Of a DNA stretch of 13,134 nt, positions 7,160 through 13,134 are shown one piece after another (the stretch's first letter is position 1; every line of letters starts with the position of its first letter). This DNA is from Phycisphaerae bacterium SM23_33. Lineage in GTDB: Bacteria > Planctomycetota > Phycisphaerae > SM23-33. The translations under genes were made by a program, and so were the position numbers. Under the pieces are notes generated by a model. That model saw only the letters and a list, made by a program, of their open reading frames with translations. It searched no databases and had not been told where the DNA came from. The DNA is taken from the NCBI GenBank assembly GCA_001303665.1, contig LJUF01000045.1, positions 1 through 13,134 on the forward strand, read 5' to 3'.

Positions 7160-8095
7160 ATGGCCTCCAGTGTGCCCGGCAACGGCTCCGGGGAAAACCG
7201 GTGGCAGGCGCCCAAGGGGCTCGACCAGGAAGAACGCCGACTGTACGAGCAGATCCCCTCCAGGGTGGAATACGTTTATCACCGCTCGTTCTCGTCGCCC
7301 TCGGCTGCGGAGAGGCTCTTCGGCCGTCAACGAGAGGAGATCAACGTGCCGCCGTACACCCTCTTCCCGGAAGTGCCCGAAGAGACCGTCCCTAAATCCC
7401 TGTTGCGGAACACTCTCAACGCCAAAGACGAGGTGGCCATGTTCCTCAGATACAACTACGCCAAGCACCGGGTGAGCAAGCTTCTGGCCGCCCGCCGGGG
7501 GACCCGGGCCCTGAAGCCGGCTCGGGAGATGATCACCTGGTATGGGCGGGTCCTCAGCGTCCGCACCAAGCTGGTGCGGGCGAATCTCGCCCTGGTCCCG
7601 GCCATGGCCAAGCGCGCCAGGTTGCCCAACGTCGAGTTCGGCGACTTGATCTCCGAGGGCAACATGGCCGTGCTCAGGAGCATCGAAAAATTCGATGTCT
7701 CGCGAGGATTCAAGTTCTCCACGTACGCCTGCCGCTCCATCGTGAAGAGCTTCAACCGCCTGGCCACCAAGGCCCGGCGGTACCGAAAGCATTTCCCCGT
7801 CCAGTTCGTCCCGGAACTGGAACGCAGCGATTACGAGCAGCAAAGGCACATAAAGCACCAGGCCGACTCCATCGACACGCTCCGGGAAATCCTGATCCGC
7901 AATCACGCCCATCTCGACCAGATCGAGTGGACGGTCATCATGCAGCGCTTTCCGATCATGGCCCAAGGCAAGGGCCGGACGCTGGCCGAGGTGGGCAAGA
8001 TCGTCGGCCTGACCAACGAACGGGTCCGGCAGATCGAGAAACGGGCCTTCAGCAAGATCCGGGAGGTCTTCCAGAAGAGATACTTCGCTGCCTGA
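7160..8095 (+). CDS. Sigma-70-family RNA polymerase sigma factor, planctomycete-type
   Basis: The product has 311 residues. After a poorly conserved N-terminus (1-80), residues 81-135 resemble region 1.2 (FLRYNYAKHRVSKL). Region 2 is at about 136-208, with VRANLALVPAMA, FGDLISEGNMAVLRSIEKFD and GFKFSTYACRSIVKSF. Region 4 is at about 250-305, with the helix-turn-helix TLAEVGKIVGLTNERVRQIE, which contacts the -35 box. The spacer between them (209-249) is shorter than a full region 3. Where housekeeping sigmas have the paired tryptophans of YATWWIRQA, this protein reads YACRSIVKS, so promoter melting must rely on other residues. I recall sigma factors of this form from planctomycetes, so it is probably an alternative factor and not RpoD. 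It is probably in one transcript with the HicB-like gene. No anti-sigma factor is visible. Confidence 0.88.
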   Translation: MASSVPGNGSGENRWQAPKGLDQEERRLYEQIPSRVEYVYHRSFSSPSAAERLFGRQREEINVPPYTLFPEVPEETVPKSLLRNTLNAKDEVAMFLRYNYAKHRVSKLLAARRGTRALKPAREMITWYGRVLSVRTKLVRANLALVPAMAKRARLPNVEFGDLISEGNMAVLRSIEKFDVSRGFKFSTYACRSIVKSFNRLATKARRYRKHFPVQFVPELERSDYEQQRHIKHQADSIDTLREILIRNHAHLDQIEWTVIMQRFPIMAQGKGRTLAEVGKIVGLTNERVRQIEKRAFSKIREVFQKRYFAA

Positions 8096-8345
8096 GCCGG
8101 CGACCGCCAGCCGGCCGGCGCAACCGCCCGAAGAAGGGATGCCGGCGGCGACGCGTCAGGCGGCGGCTCAATTCCACGACAAGGACGCCACCAGAGGGCC
8201 GACCTGCCCGCTGATCTGACGGCAGCCTCCTCAGGGGCCTCACTGCCGGCCCGCCGCGAGAGCCCGCCCGCCGGCGCCCAAGCCCGCTTTGCCCGACGAT
8301 CCGCGGGCAGATGACCGACGGCCGCATGAAATCGTCACTGGGGGC

Positions 8346-8373
8346 TGGACAAGACGGCCGGATGGCGTATGAT
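8346..8373 (+). promoter_or_regulatory. Candidate sigma-70 promoter upstream of tRNA-Gly
   Basis: TGGACA (8346-8351), a 16-nt spacer and TATGAT (8368-8373) match the consensus at five of six bases each. The predicted start near 8380 would give a leader of about 90 nt before the tRNA, which may also be shared by the MNT/HEPN genes downstream. Confidence 0.5.
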
Positions 8374-8403
8374 TCTCGGTATCGGTATGCCACAATTAGG
8401 CTG

Positions 8404-8420
8404 GCGGAGACCGTCTCCGC
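8404..8420. repeat. Inverted repeat in the tRNA leader
   Basis: GCGGAG (8404-8409) pairs with CTCCGC (8415-8420) around ACCGT; read as DNA it is a GCGGAGAC/GTCTCCGC dyad around one base. It lies about 50 nt before the tRNA, inside the predicted leader, and could be a processing hairpin or a protein-binding dyad. Confidence 0.4.
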
Positions 8421-8469
8421 GGCCCTCGGCGGAAGGTCGAAGTCGGGAGTCGCTGAGGCAGCAGCGCCT

Positions 8470-8541
<72 letters not shown>

Positions 8542-8580
8542 TGCCAAGCCTTCGGGTTGCCCTGACTAGGGATGCAGCTC

Positions 8581-8898
8581 ATGGCCGACGCGTCCACAAT
8601 TGAGACAGCGGCGCACATGCTGCTCCGGGCCGCGCCTGGGTCCAAGGTCATCCTCTTTGGGTCGCACGCCCGCGGGACGCTCCAGCATGAAAGCGACCTC
8701 GACTTCCTCGTGGTGGAGCCAAAGCTCACGGACCGCCACGGCGAGATGGTCCGCCTCCGCCAGGTCCTGCGACCGCTGCGGATCCCGGTCGACGTGCTCG
8801 TGGTCAGCGCCGAGGTCTTCGAGCAGTGGCGTGACACCCCGAACACCGTGATTCACGACGCTGCCAGGGAAGGCAAGGTCTATGACGAAGTCGCGTGA
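8581..8898 (+). CDS. Minimal nucleotidyltransferase (MNT/MntA-like), putative antitoxin
   Basis: The product has 105 residues with the polymerase-beta nucleotidyltransferase signature GS-X10-DXD: G27 S28, D39 and D41 (FGSHARGTL to SDLDFLVV). The third acidic residue is D71 in PVDVLVV. In MNT/HEPN modules the MNT protein transfers AMP to the HEPN partner and neutralises it; here that is inferred from family and pairing. ATG 8581 is chosen because TAGGG (8567-8571) lies 9 nt upstream, whereas the in-frame ATG at 8572 abuts it. The 3' end overlaps the HEPN gene by 17 nt, showing translational coupling. It begins 39 nt after the tRNA. Confidence 0.88.
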   Translation: MADASTIETAAHMLLRAAPGSKVILFGSHARGTLQHESDLDFLVVEPKLTDRHGEMVRLRQVLRPLRIPVDVLVVSAEVFEQWRDTPNTVIHDAAREGKVYDEVA

Positions 8899-9283
8899 GC
8901 ACGCCCGGCTGCTCCTGGTGAAGGCGGATGAAGACCTCTACGTCCTCGACCGGCTCGCCGGCGACCCTGAATCCCCGGATGCGGTCATAGGCTTCCACGC
9001 ACAGCAGCCCGTTGAGAAGGCACTCAAGGCAGTTCTTACCGGCCGCGGTATCCGGTACACGCGGACGCACGATCTCGGCGGGCTGATCGATCTGCTGGCC
9101 GATCACGGGATCCGCCCGCCGCCGGACTCGGACACGCTGCCGGCCTTGACCCCGTTTGCCGCCGAGTTCCGCTACGGGCAGCTCCCCCCCGAGGACGCCG
9201 CGCCTCCCACGCTCGACCGGCAACAGGCCCTGGACAGCGCCCGGCGAACCAGGAAATGGGCCCAAGCCATTGCTTTGGGATAG
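8882..9283 (+). CDS. HEPN-domain protein (HepT-like), putative toxin of the MNT/HEPN pair
   Basis: The product is a 133-residue helical protein with HEPN features: ARLLLVKADEDLYVLDRL, then FHAQQPVEKALKAVL (38-52) and TRTHDLGGLIDLL (60-72). An R-X4-H arrangement (R58 to H63) is present, but the tyrosine two residues after the His in HepT toxins (RX4HXY) is replaced by Leu, so RNase activity is uncertain. The ATG at 8882 has GGAAGG upstream and overlaps the nucleotidyltransferase gene by 17 nt. The C-terminus (about 100-133) is charged and less conserved. Many HEPN/MNT pairs are toxin-antitoxin modules; some have unknown roles. Confidence 0.85.
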   Translation: MTKSREHARLLLVKADEDLYVLDRLAGDPESPDAVIGFHAQQPVEKALKAVLTGRGIRYTRTHDLGGLIDLLADHGIRPPPDSDTLPALTPFAAEFRYGQLPPEDAAPPTLDRQQALDSARRTRKWAQAIALG

Positions 9284-9335
9284 TCTGCGCGGACAGCGCC
9301 CTGGGGAAGCTTCGAGCCTGGCGCCTGGCCGATGA

Positions 9336-9485
9336 TGGAGTGCCACGGCCTGGACGCCGAAGCACAGCGGAGACGCCGCCGGTGCCGCCCGGGCCCTCCT
9401 CGGCCAGCGCTCCCTGGCCATCGCCGACACCTACGCCGAGCTGGACCAGGCCGTAGCCATGGACGCGGCGAAGAAGCTGGGATGA
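9336..9485 (+). pseudogene. Tyrosine recombinase/integrase C-terminal remnant
   Basis: The frame ends at TGA 9483-9485 and reads AARALLGQRSLAIADTYAEL, then DQAVAMDAAKKLG. This matches the end of phage-type tyrosine recombinases: the LGH box (here LGQ) and the active-site Tyr in DTYAE (codon 9432-9434), followed by the usual short helix ending in KLG. A stop at 9333-9335 in the same frame and the absence of the upstream R, K and H-x-x-R motifs show that the rest of the gene is lost. It begins about 50 nt after the HEPN stop. It is probably the scar of an integrase that brought in or flanked the MNT/HEPN genes next to the tRNA. Confidence 0.7.
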
Positions 9486-9723
9486 ATGGCAGGCGGGGCG
9501 TCCATCCGTAGGATGCTCGGGTCCAGGTTCACCGCAATAGGCCTCCGAAAGAAACGGTCGCCGCAGCGAATCAGCTCTTGCGATCCGGTCGCCGGTCGGA
9601 TAACGTAACTACCGACGGGCGATGGCAAATCTCAGCAAGATGCAAACAGGGAAGGCCGGTGCGTGCCCTTCTCTTTTCTTGTGCCGGTCATTCCGGGTTT
9701 CCTATCGAAGGACACCTCCTCCG

Positions 9724-10818
9724 ATGTCTCAGCGAGACTTGGCGATCACGGGGCTCAGTTTGCTGCTCGCCCTCTGCGTGCAGCTGGGGTGTGGAGCCGC
9801 CGAACCTTATACGCATGCCACTACCCGGCAGAAGCCTCTCCTGGAAAGGCGGGCGGTGCTCCCGGGGCACTGGGGAACCGTTACGGCCCTGGCGTTCACG
9901 CCGGACGGAAAGAATCTCATCGCCGGCAGTGGGTACCGTAGCTCGCTGTACCCCCGCGGCGACTTAGTTCTGTGGGACGTCAAGACCGGCCAACGCCAGC
10001 AGTACCGCAAACTCTGGGCACGCTACGATGCGTTCGCGATCTCCGCAGACGGCAAGCGATTGATCGCAATGGACAGGTATCACATCGACATCTGGGACCT
10101 CGGCAGCTTCACGCGACTGCGCAAGATCGACAAAGGCGGATGGCGAGGCATGTCACTGTCGCCTGACGGCAAGTCTGCGGCCCTGGTCATACTCGAAAGC
10201 CTCTACCGGAAGCCTGGGATCGAGATCATCGAACTGGAGACAGGAAAGAAGACCCGGACCCTGAACGGGCGCTACTCCGCCGTTGCCTTCAGTCCCGATG
10301 GCAAGACCCTGGCCGCCGGCGAAGACATCCAATTCGCCGGTGACGCGCTGTTGCGCGGGGAGGGCACCGTGTACCTTTGGGACACGACTACTTGGAAAAG
10401 GCGGGTCTGGGCTGACCCGCAGAAGCCGAAGGGCGTTTGCCAACGTTCGGCGATGGACGTTCTGCTGTACTCGCCGGATGGGAAACGACTCCTGACCCAG
10501 GCCTATCGCAGCCACATCTGGGATGTCGAGAAACAGCAAGTGCAGTGCTCCCGCGCAGCCCCCGCCCGGGCGGCGGCTTTCTCTCCAGGTGGCAAAGCCC
10601 TAGCCACCGTCTCCGACAAGCTGTACGTCTGGGATAGTCGGACCGGCGGGCGATTGGCGGAGGCGGCATCGCACAAAGGCGGCATTTGGTCGGTTGCGTT
10701 CTCCCCTGATGGGAGGCTTCTGGCTACTGGCGGAAACGACGACAGGGCCGTAGTCCTCTGGGATGTCCGCCTTCCCGTAACGCAACCGGCGACCACTCCT
10801 GCGCACCAGTCTCGCTGA
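9724..10818 (+). CDS. Secreted seven-bladed WD40 propeller protein
   Basis: The product has 364 residues. Residues 1-25 form a signal peptide (MSQRDLAITG, then a Leu-rich core ending QLGCG); the Cys is not in a perfect lipobox, so lipidation is doubtful. Seven WD-type units follow, at about 47-88, 101-128, 139-174, 183-230, 242-268, 279-306 and 317-348. Most have a [FY]SPDGK turn and end in a W-D pair (LVLWDVKTG, VYLWDTTTW, VVLWDVRLP), so it should form one closed propeller. The start ATG 9724 is preceded by AAGGA (9708-9712) at 11 nt; an upstream in-frame start at 9622 would bury the signal peptide. The likely role is a protein-binding scaffold in the cell envelope. No partner gene is adjacent. 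Confidence 0.88.
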   Translation: MSQRDLAITGLSLLLALCVQLGCGAAEPYTHATTRQKPLLERRAVLPGHWGTVTALAFTPDGKNLIAGSGYRSSLYPRGDLVLWDVKTGQRQQYRKLWARYDAFAISADGKRLIAMDRYHIDIWDLGSFTRLRKIDKGGWRGMSLSPDGKSAALVILESLYRKPGIEIIELETGKKTRTLNGRYSAVAFSPDGKTLAAGEDIQFAGDALLRGEGTVYLWDTTTWKRRVWADPQKPKGVCQRSAMDVLLYSPDGKRLLTQAYRSHIWDVEKQQVQCSRAAPARAAAFSPGGKALATVSDKLYVWDSRTGGRLAEAASHKGGIWSVAFSPDGRLLATGGNDDRAVVLWDVRLPVTQPATTPAHQSR

Positions 10819-10854
10819 CTTCCCCTTCCGCTGGGCACCTCGCGGCTCCGAGGG

Positions 10855-10872
10855 AGCTTCAGAACTGAAGCT
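10855..10872. terminator. Perfect 8-bp inverted repeat, possible terminator of the WD40 gene
   Basis: AGCTTCAG (10855-10862) and CTGAAGCT (10865-10872) are perfect complements around AA. The repeat begins 36 nt after the WD40 stop. No T tract follows, so a factor-dependent terminator, an RNA-stability hairpin or a protein site is equally possible. Confidence 0.35.
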
Positions 10873-11005
10873 ACGTGCCTGAGCGACTGGCCTGGCGCGG
10901 TCCCCCTTGACGAACCTTCCGGGCCTTCCGGCTGGCTTGTTCGATCGACCGGCGGGGGGACGTTCCACGGAGGTCCACGTCGTGAGCGATGACTTGCCTG
11001 GGGCC

Positions 11006-11034
11006 GCCGGCTACGTCGCTGTCAGGTAGCCGGC
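11006..11034. repeat. Perfect 9-bp inverted repeat (hairpin)
   Basis: GCCGGCTAC (11006-11014) and GTAGCCGGC (11026-11034) form a fully paired stem with an 11-nt loop. There is no T tract and no second copy in the window. It could be a REP-like element or a transcription end in either direction. Confidence 0.55.
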
Positions 11035-11364
11035 CGCGCTCCGAGGCCGCGGCCAAGAAGATCACGTCCACCAGCACGTCGCGCCGCGGTCCGGGCGGCA
11101 GGGCGCGGGAGGCGTCGGGGTGGGCTTGGGCCTTGCCGACTTGGTCCGAGCGCCGGCGGCTGTCATGGCGGTGATTTGTGTCGACAGGCCGCGGCGGGCG
11201 CGGGATACTGTGCCCGGGCTGAGCCTTGCCCGAGTCAACGCGGCATGGGCGCCGAAACTGCATAGGCTGGCGCCGAGGCCGGTGCCGGAAGGGCATGTCA
11301 GGCCGGAGTTTGGGGCGTCGCTCGAGCACCGGCCTGGCACAAACACAGGAAAGAACACGCAGCG

Positions 11365-13134
11365 ATGACGCCACAGGGGTCCGCAGCAGCCGGCAAGTCA
11401 GGCGAGGCGGTAGCGGGTGAATCGGCCCGGTCCGCAGCCGCAGCCGGGCTCGACGACCTGCTGGCTGAGCACTGCCGCAGACTCGAGGCGGAGGGTGGGG
11501 CGCTCCTCCGCCTGGGCCAGGACGGGCGGGTGGACGTGCTGGCGGTGCATCCCCGGCCTCGGCCGGGCGCCGAGCCGCCGGGCTGGCTTCGGCAGGCGGT
11601 GCGGTCGGCGGCGGAGGCGGCCTCCAGCGGGGAGCCGGTGGTGAAGGGGCTTGCCGGCCCGGACGACCTGTATCTAGAGCCGACCGGCAGGCAACTGGTG
11701 CTGCTGGGCCTGCCCGGGGGCGGGACGGGGCGTGGAGTGGCGGCGTTCATCAAGCAGACGGGGGACGGCCGCGGGCTGGCGGCCGAGGCCGGCCGCACAA
11801 GCCTGGACGTGAGCGTGCTTTCCCTTTACCAGATGCACGTGACGGCCGGCGGCCGGCCGAGCGGCCCGGCGGAGTTGCAGCCGGCGATCGCCACCCTGGC
11901 GGCCGTCAACGAGCACGACCGCTTCCTTCCCGCGGCCATGGCCTTCTGCAATGAGCTCGCCGCCCGATGGCAGTGCGACCGCGTCAGCGTGGGCTTTCTG
12001 CACGGCCGCTACGTGCAGATCAAGGCCATGAGCCACACCGAGCGCTTCAGCCGCAAGATGAAGCTCGTTCAACTCATCGAGGCGGCCATGGAGGAGTGCC
12101 TCGACCAGGACCTGGAGGTCACCTGGCCGGCGGGGGAGGAAGCGGAGTTCGTGAACCGCTCGGGGAGGGAGCTTTCGGAGCAGCACGGCCGACTGGCCGT
12201 GCTGAGCCTGCCGCTGCGGCGGGCGGGGCAGGTCGTGGCGGCGGCGACGCTGGAGCGTCCGGCCGACCACCCGTTCAGCCCGGCGGAGATCGAGACGGTG
12301 CGGCTGGTCTGCGAGCTGTGCACGCCCAGGCTGGTAAGCCTTGCCCGGCAGGACCGCTGGATCGGCGCCCGGGCGGCGGCGGCTTTTCGGCGCGTACCGG
12401 CCGCGATCGTCGGGCCCAAACATACCTGGCTGAAACTGCTGGCCGTGCTGCTGCTGGCGGCGGCGGTCTTCCTCGTCTTCGCCAAGGGAGAGTACCGCAT
12501 CAGCGCCCCGTTCGTCTTCCAGGCCGAGCGCCAGCAGGTCCTGACGGCCCCGTTCGAAGGCCAGCTCGAGAAGGTGCTGGTGAAGGTCGGCCAGCGGGTC
12601 GAAGCCGGGCAGATACTGGCCGAGCTGAGGACGCTGCCGCTCCAGCGCGAGCTCAACCGTGCCGAAGCGGAGCTGTTCGAGCATCGCAAGGAGACCGACG
12701 CCGCGCGGGCGGAGAAGAGATGGGCCGAGGCCCAGATGGCGGCGGCCAGGGCCGAGCAGCTCGCCCAGCGGATGGACCTGCTCCGGGAGCGGATTGAGAC
12801 GGCCAAGATAAAGGCCCTGATCGAGGGCACGGTGGTCCGGGGCGACCTGGAGCGGTTCGTCGGGGCCACCGTTCAGAAGGGCCAAGTATTGATGGAAGTG
12901 GCCCCGATCCGGCAGTTGCGGGCGGAGCTTTCGGTGCCGGCCGACCAGATCGCCGACCTGCTGACGGCGATGAAACGCGGGCCGGTCGGCGGGAAGCTCA
13001 CCGCCACGTCCTATCCGAACCAGCGGATCGCCTTCATCGTCGAGCGGGTGCATCCCATGGCGGAGGAAGAAAACGGGCGGAACGTTTTCAAGGTCCGGGC
13101 CGTGCTGGACACGACCGCGTCGTGGATGCGCCCG
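11365..13134 (+). CDS. GAF-domain HlyD-type membrane fusion protein (C-terminus outside window)
   Basis: The frame is open from ATG 11365 to the window end (590 residues seen). AGGAAAG lies 11 nt before the ATG. Residues 25-165 look like a degenerate GAF-like module. Residues 180-328 are a clearer GAF domain, with NEHDRFLPAAMAFCNELAAR, RVSVGFLHGRYVQIKAMSH and PFSPAEIETVRLVCE. A single transmembrane helix follows at about 354-375 (WLKLLAVLLLAAAVFLVFA). Beyond it is an HlyD/RND adaptor: a biotinyl-lipoyl half-motif (FEGQLEKVLVKVGQRVEAGQ, about 395-414), a short alpha-helical arm (425-480) and the second lipoyl half (GTVVRGDLERFVGATVQKGQ, about 487-506). A barrel-like region follows and is cut by the window. 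The GAF side should be cytoplasmic and the adaptor periplasmic. Its export partner should lie downstream, beyond the window. Confidence 0.87.
   Translation, partial: MTPQGSAAAGKSGEAVAGESARSAAAAGLDDLLAEHCRRLEAEGGALLRLGQDGRVDVLAVHPRPRPGAEPPGWLRQAVRSAAEAASSGEPVVKGLAGPDDLYLEPTGRQLVLLGLPGGGTGRGVAAFIKQTGDGRGLAAEAGRTSLDVSVLSLYQMHVTAGGRPSGPAELQPAIATLAAVNEHDRFLPAAMAFCNELAARWQCDRVSVGFLHGRYVQIKAMSHTERFSRKMKLVQLIEAAMEECLDQDLEVTWPAGEEAEFVNRSGRELSEQHGRLAVLSLPLRRAGQVVAAATLERPADHPFSPAEIETVRLVCELCTPRLVSLARQDRWIGARAAAAFRRVPAAIVGPKHTWLKLLAVLLLAAAVFLVFAKGEYRISAPFVFQAERQQVLTAPFEGQLEKVLVKVGQRVEAGQILAELRTLPLQRELNRAEAELFEHRKETDAARAEKRWAEAQMAAARAEQLAQRMDLLRERIETAKIKALIEGTVVRGDLERFVGATVQKGQVLMEVAPIRQLRAELSVPADQIADLLTAMKRGPVGGKLTATSYPNQRIAFIVERVHPMAEEENGRNVFKVRAVLDTTASWMRP

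Larger units (their letters stand above)
8096..8469. other. Intergenic region (374 bp) with hairpins and a promoter candidate
   Basis: Directly after the sigma factor stop, GCCGGC (8096-8101) pairs with GCCGGC (8110-8115) across 8 nt, and CGGCAG (8220-8225) pairs with CTGCCG (8243-8248). Either could end the sigma transcript, but neither has a T tract. The tRNA promoter candidate and the inverted repeat at 8404-8420 are listed separately. I see no gene here. Confidence 0.5.
10819..11364. other. Intergenic region (546 bp) with two inverted repeats, no supported gene
   Basis: Frames on both strands give unrecognisable translations. The longest, on the minus strand at 10871-11374, is Arg/Pro-rich at its start, with a more protein-like stretch (RRDVLVDVIFLAAASERG) near 11035-11095 that could be a gene relic. 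The two inverted repeats are listed separately. I see no clear promoter for the HlyD-like gene. Confidence 0.5.

Noticed and set aside
6686..7966. Minus-strand frame of 426 codons opposite the HicB-like gene and the sigma factor
   Set aside because: Antisense shadow; the sigma regions 2 and 4 on the plus strand account for the sequence.
9431..9628. Minus-strand frame of 65 codons with GDRFFRRPIAVNLDP
   Set aside because: It is partly antisense to the recombinase remnant, with no family recognised and no supporting start signal.
11674..13053. Minus-strand frame of 459 codons opposite the GAF-HlyD gene
   Set aside because: Antisense shadow; the plus strand encodes GAF, a membrane helix and lipoyl motifs in an uninterrupted frame.

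Overview
High-GC bacterial DNA with the character of a planctomycete (Planctomycetota, perhaps Phycisphaerae or a relative). The reasons are two secreted WD40-repeat proteins, a sigma-70 factor of a type I associate with planctomycetes, a stand-alone GMP-synthase-like PP-loop ATPase, a GAF-HlyD export adaptor, and a recombinase remnant whose C-terminus resembles planctomycete integrases. The lineage is inferred from gene content; the window has no rRNA.

Layout. Positions 1-2928 (minus strand) hold three co-directional genes read from right to left: a GuaA-like PP-loop ATPase, a class I SAM methyltransferase, and a protein with a signal peptide and WD40 repeats that runs straight into the start of a nitrilase (carbon-nitrogen hydrolase) domain and leaves the window at base 1. 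A 463-bp divergent intergenic region (2929-3391) carries candidate promoters for both directions. Positions 3392-6499 (plus) hold a two-component pair: a MASE3-PAS-PAS-HisKA_3 membrane kinase and a NarL/FixJ response regulator. Positions 6908-8095 (plus) hold an orphan HicB-like protein followed after 39 nt by a sigma-70-family factor.

Positions 8346-9485 look like an accessory insertion at a tRNA: a promoter candidate, tRNA-Gly(CCC), an overlapping MNT/HEPN pair (toxin-antitoxin type), and a decayed tyrosine-recombinase C-terminus that still has its active-site Tyr. Position 9724-10818 is a secreted seven-bladed WD40 propeller protein. After a 546-bp stretch with two strong inverted repeats and no supported gene, 11365-13134 is the start of a GAF-TM-HlyD membrane fusion protein cut by the window end.

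The most unusual item is the WD40-nitrilase fusion at the left edge. It is easy to miss because it has no stop codon in the window and longer spurious frames overlie it. The kinase/regulator pair and the sigma factor suggest a regulatory neighbourhood. The tRNA/MNT-HEPN/recombinase segment is the clearest sign of horizontal acquisition. No complete, obviously new defence system is visible.
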